Below are positions 5,470-5,565 of a stretch of 5,565 nucleotides of DNA, one piece after another. The stretch's first letter is position 1, and every line of letters starts with the position of its first letter. The DNA comes from Prevotella sp. UBA1395. GTDB lineage: Bacteria; Bacteroidota; Bacteroidia; Bacteroidales; Bacteroidaceae. The notes under the pieces were generated by a model that saw only the letters and a program-made list of their open reading frames with translations, was not told the origin of the DNA and made no database searches. The stretch spans positions 1-5,565 of the forward strand of contig DBQL01000091.1 in NCBI GenBank assembly GCA_002305235.1, read 5' to 3'. Made by a program: the position numbers and the translations under genes.

Positions 5470-5565
5470 TTATTTCAATAATGCAGTCACTTCCTTGATA
5501 CGACGCAGGGCTTCCCTGATGTTGTCGTCGCTGGTGGCGTAGCTCATTCGGAAGCAATCGGGGTC
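5470..5565 (-). CDS. PLP-dependent aminotransferase (class I/II), C-terminal end only
   Basis: Only the last 31 codons and a TAA stop are inside the window, and the frame is open to the right edge. The residues DPDCFRMSYATSDDNIREAL, followed by a helix ending VTALLK, match the C-terminus of aspartate-aminotransferase-type fold I enzymes, in which this strand carries the conserved Arg (here in FRMSYA) that binds the substrate alpha-carboxylate. The following S-x-[DE]-N-I/L helix is also typical. The substrate cannot be judged from this fragment; aspartate or another amino acid is possible. It is followed by 178 bases containing a promoter for exbB, so it is probably not in the same operon. I see no convincing terminator after the stop. 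Confidence 0.82.
   Translation of the reverse strand, partial: DPDCFRMSYATSDDNIREALRRIKEVTALLK

Overview
The window looks like chromosomal DNA from a member of the Bacteroidales, most plausibly the Prevotella/Bacteroides group. Four things point there: the gene order exbB-exbD-exbD-tonB, the TonB N-terminus with its DLIFEGRNKEYGAY motif, start sites preceded by A/T-rich leaders rather than Shine-Dalgarno sequences, and a promoter-like element matching the Bacteroidetes -7 consensus TAnnTTTG. Base composition is moderate (close to half G+C by eye). I cannot name the species.

All genes lie on the minus strand, so transcription runs from high to low coordinates. At the right edge (5470-5565) is the last 31 codons of a PLP-dependent aminotransferase. 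A 178-base intergenic region (5292-5469) follows and carries the likely operon promoter and a long A/T-rich leader. Next come exbB (4446-5291), a first exbD (3789-4415), a second, different exbD (3118-3786), tonB (2240-3085), a PstS-like periplasmic substrate-binding lipoprotein (1271-2227), and an exported TPR-repeat protein that runs off the left edge (1-1193). Gaps between the operon genes are 30, 2, 32, 12 and 77 bases, with no recognisable internal promoter or terminator, so the six genes are probably one transcription unit.

Functionally this is a TonB energising unit. ExbB and the two ExbD proteins form a proton-driven inner-membrane motor, and TonB carries the energy across the periplasm to outer-membrane TonB-dependent transporters (in this phylum typically SusC-type importers of glycans, haem, vitamins and metal chelates). 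The PstS-like and TPR proteins are predicted to be exported and are encoded downstream in the same unit, but their role with TonB is not evident from sequence. No mobile element, CRISPR array, tRNA or rRNA gene was seen. The core of the locus is a known Bacteroidetes arrangement. The less explained parts are the paired, enlarged ExbDs, the orphan PstS-like protein with altered ligand residues, and the TPR partner.
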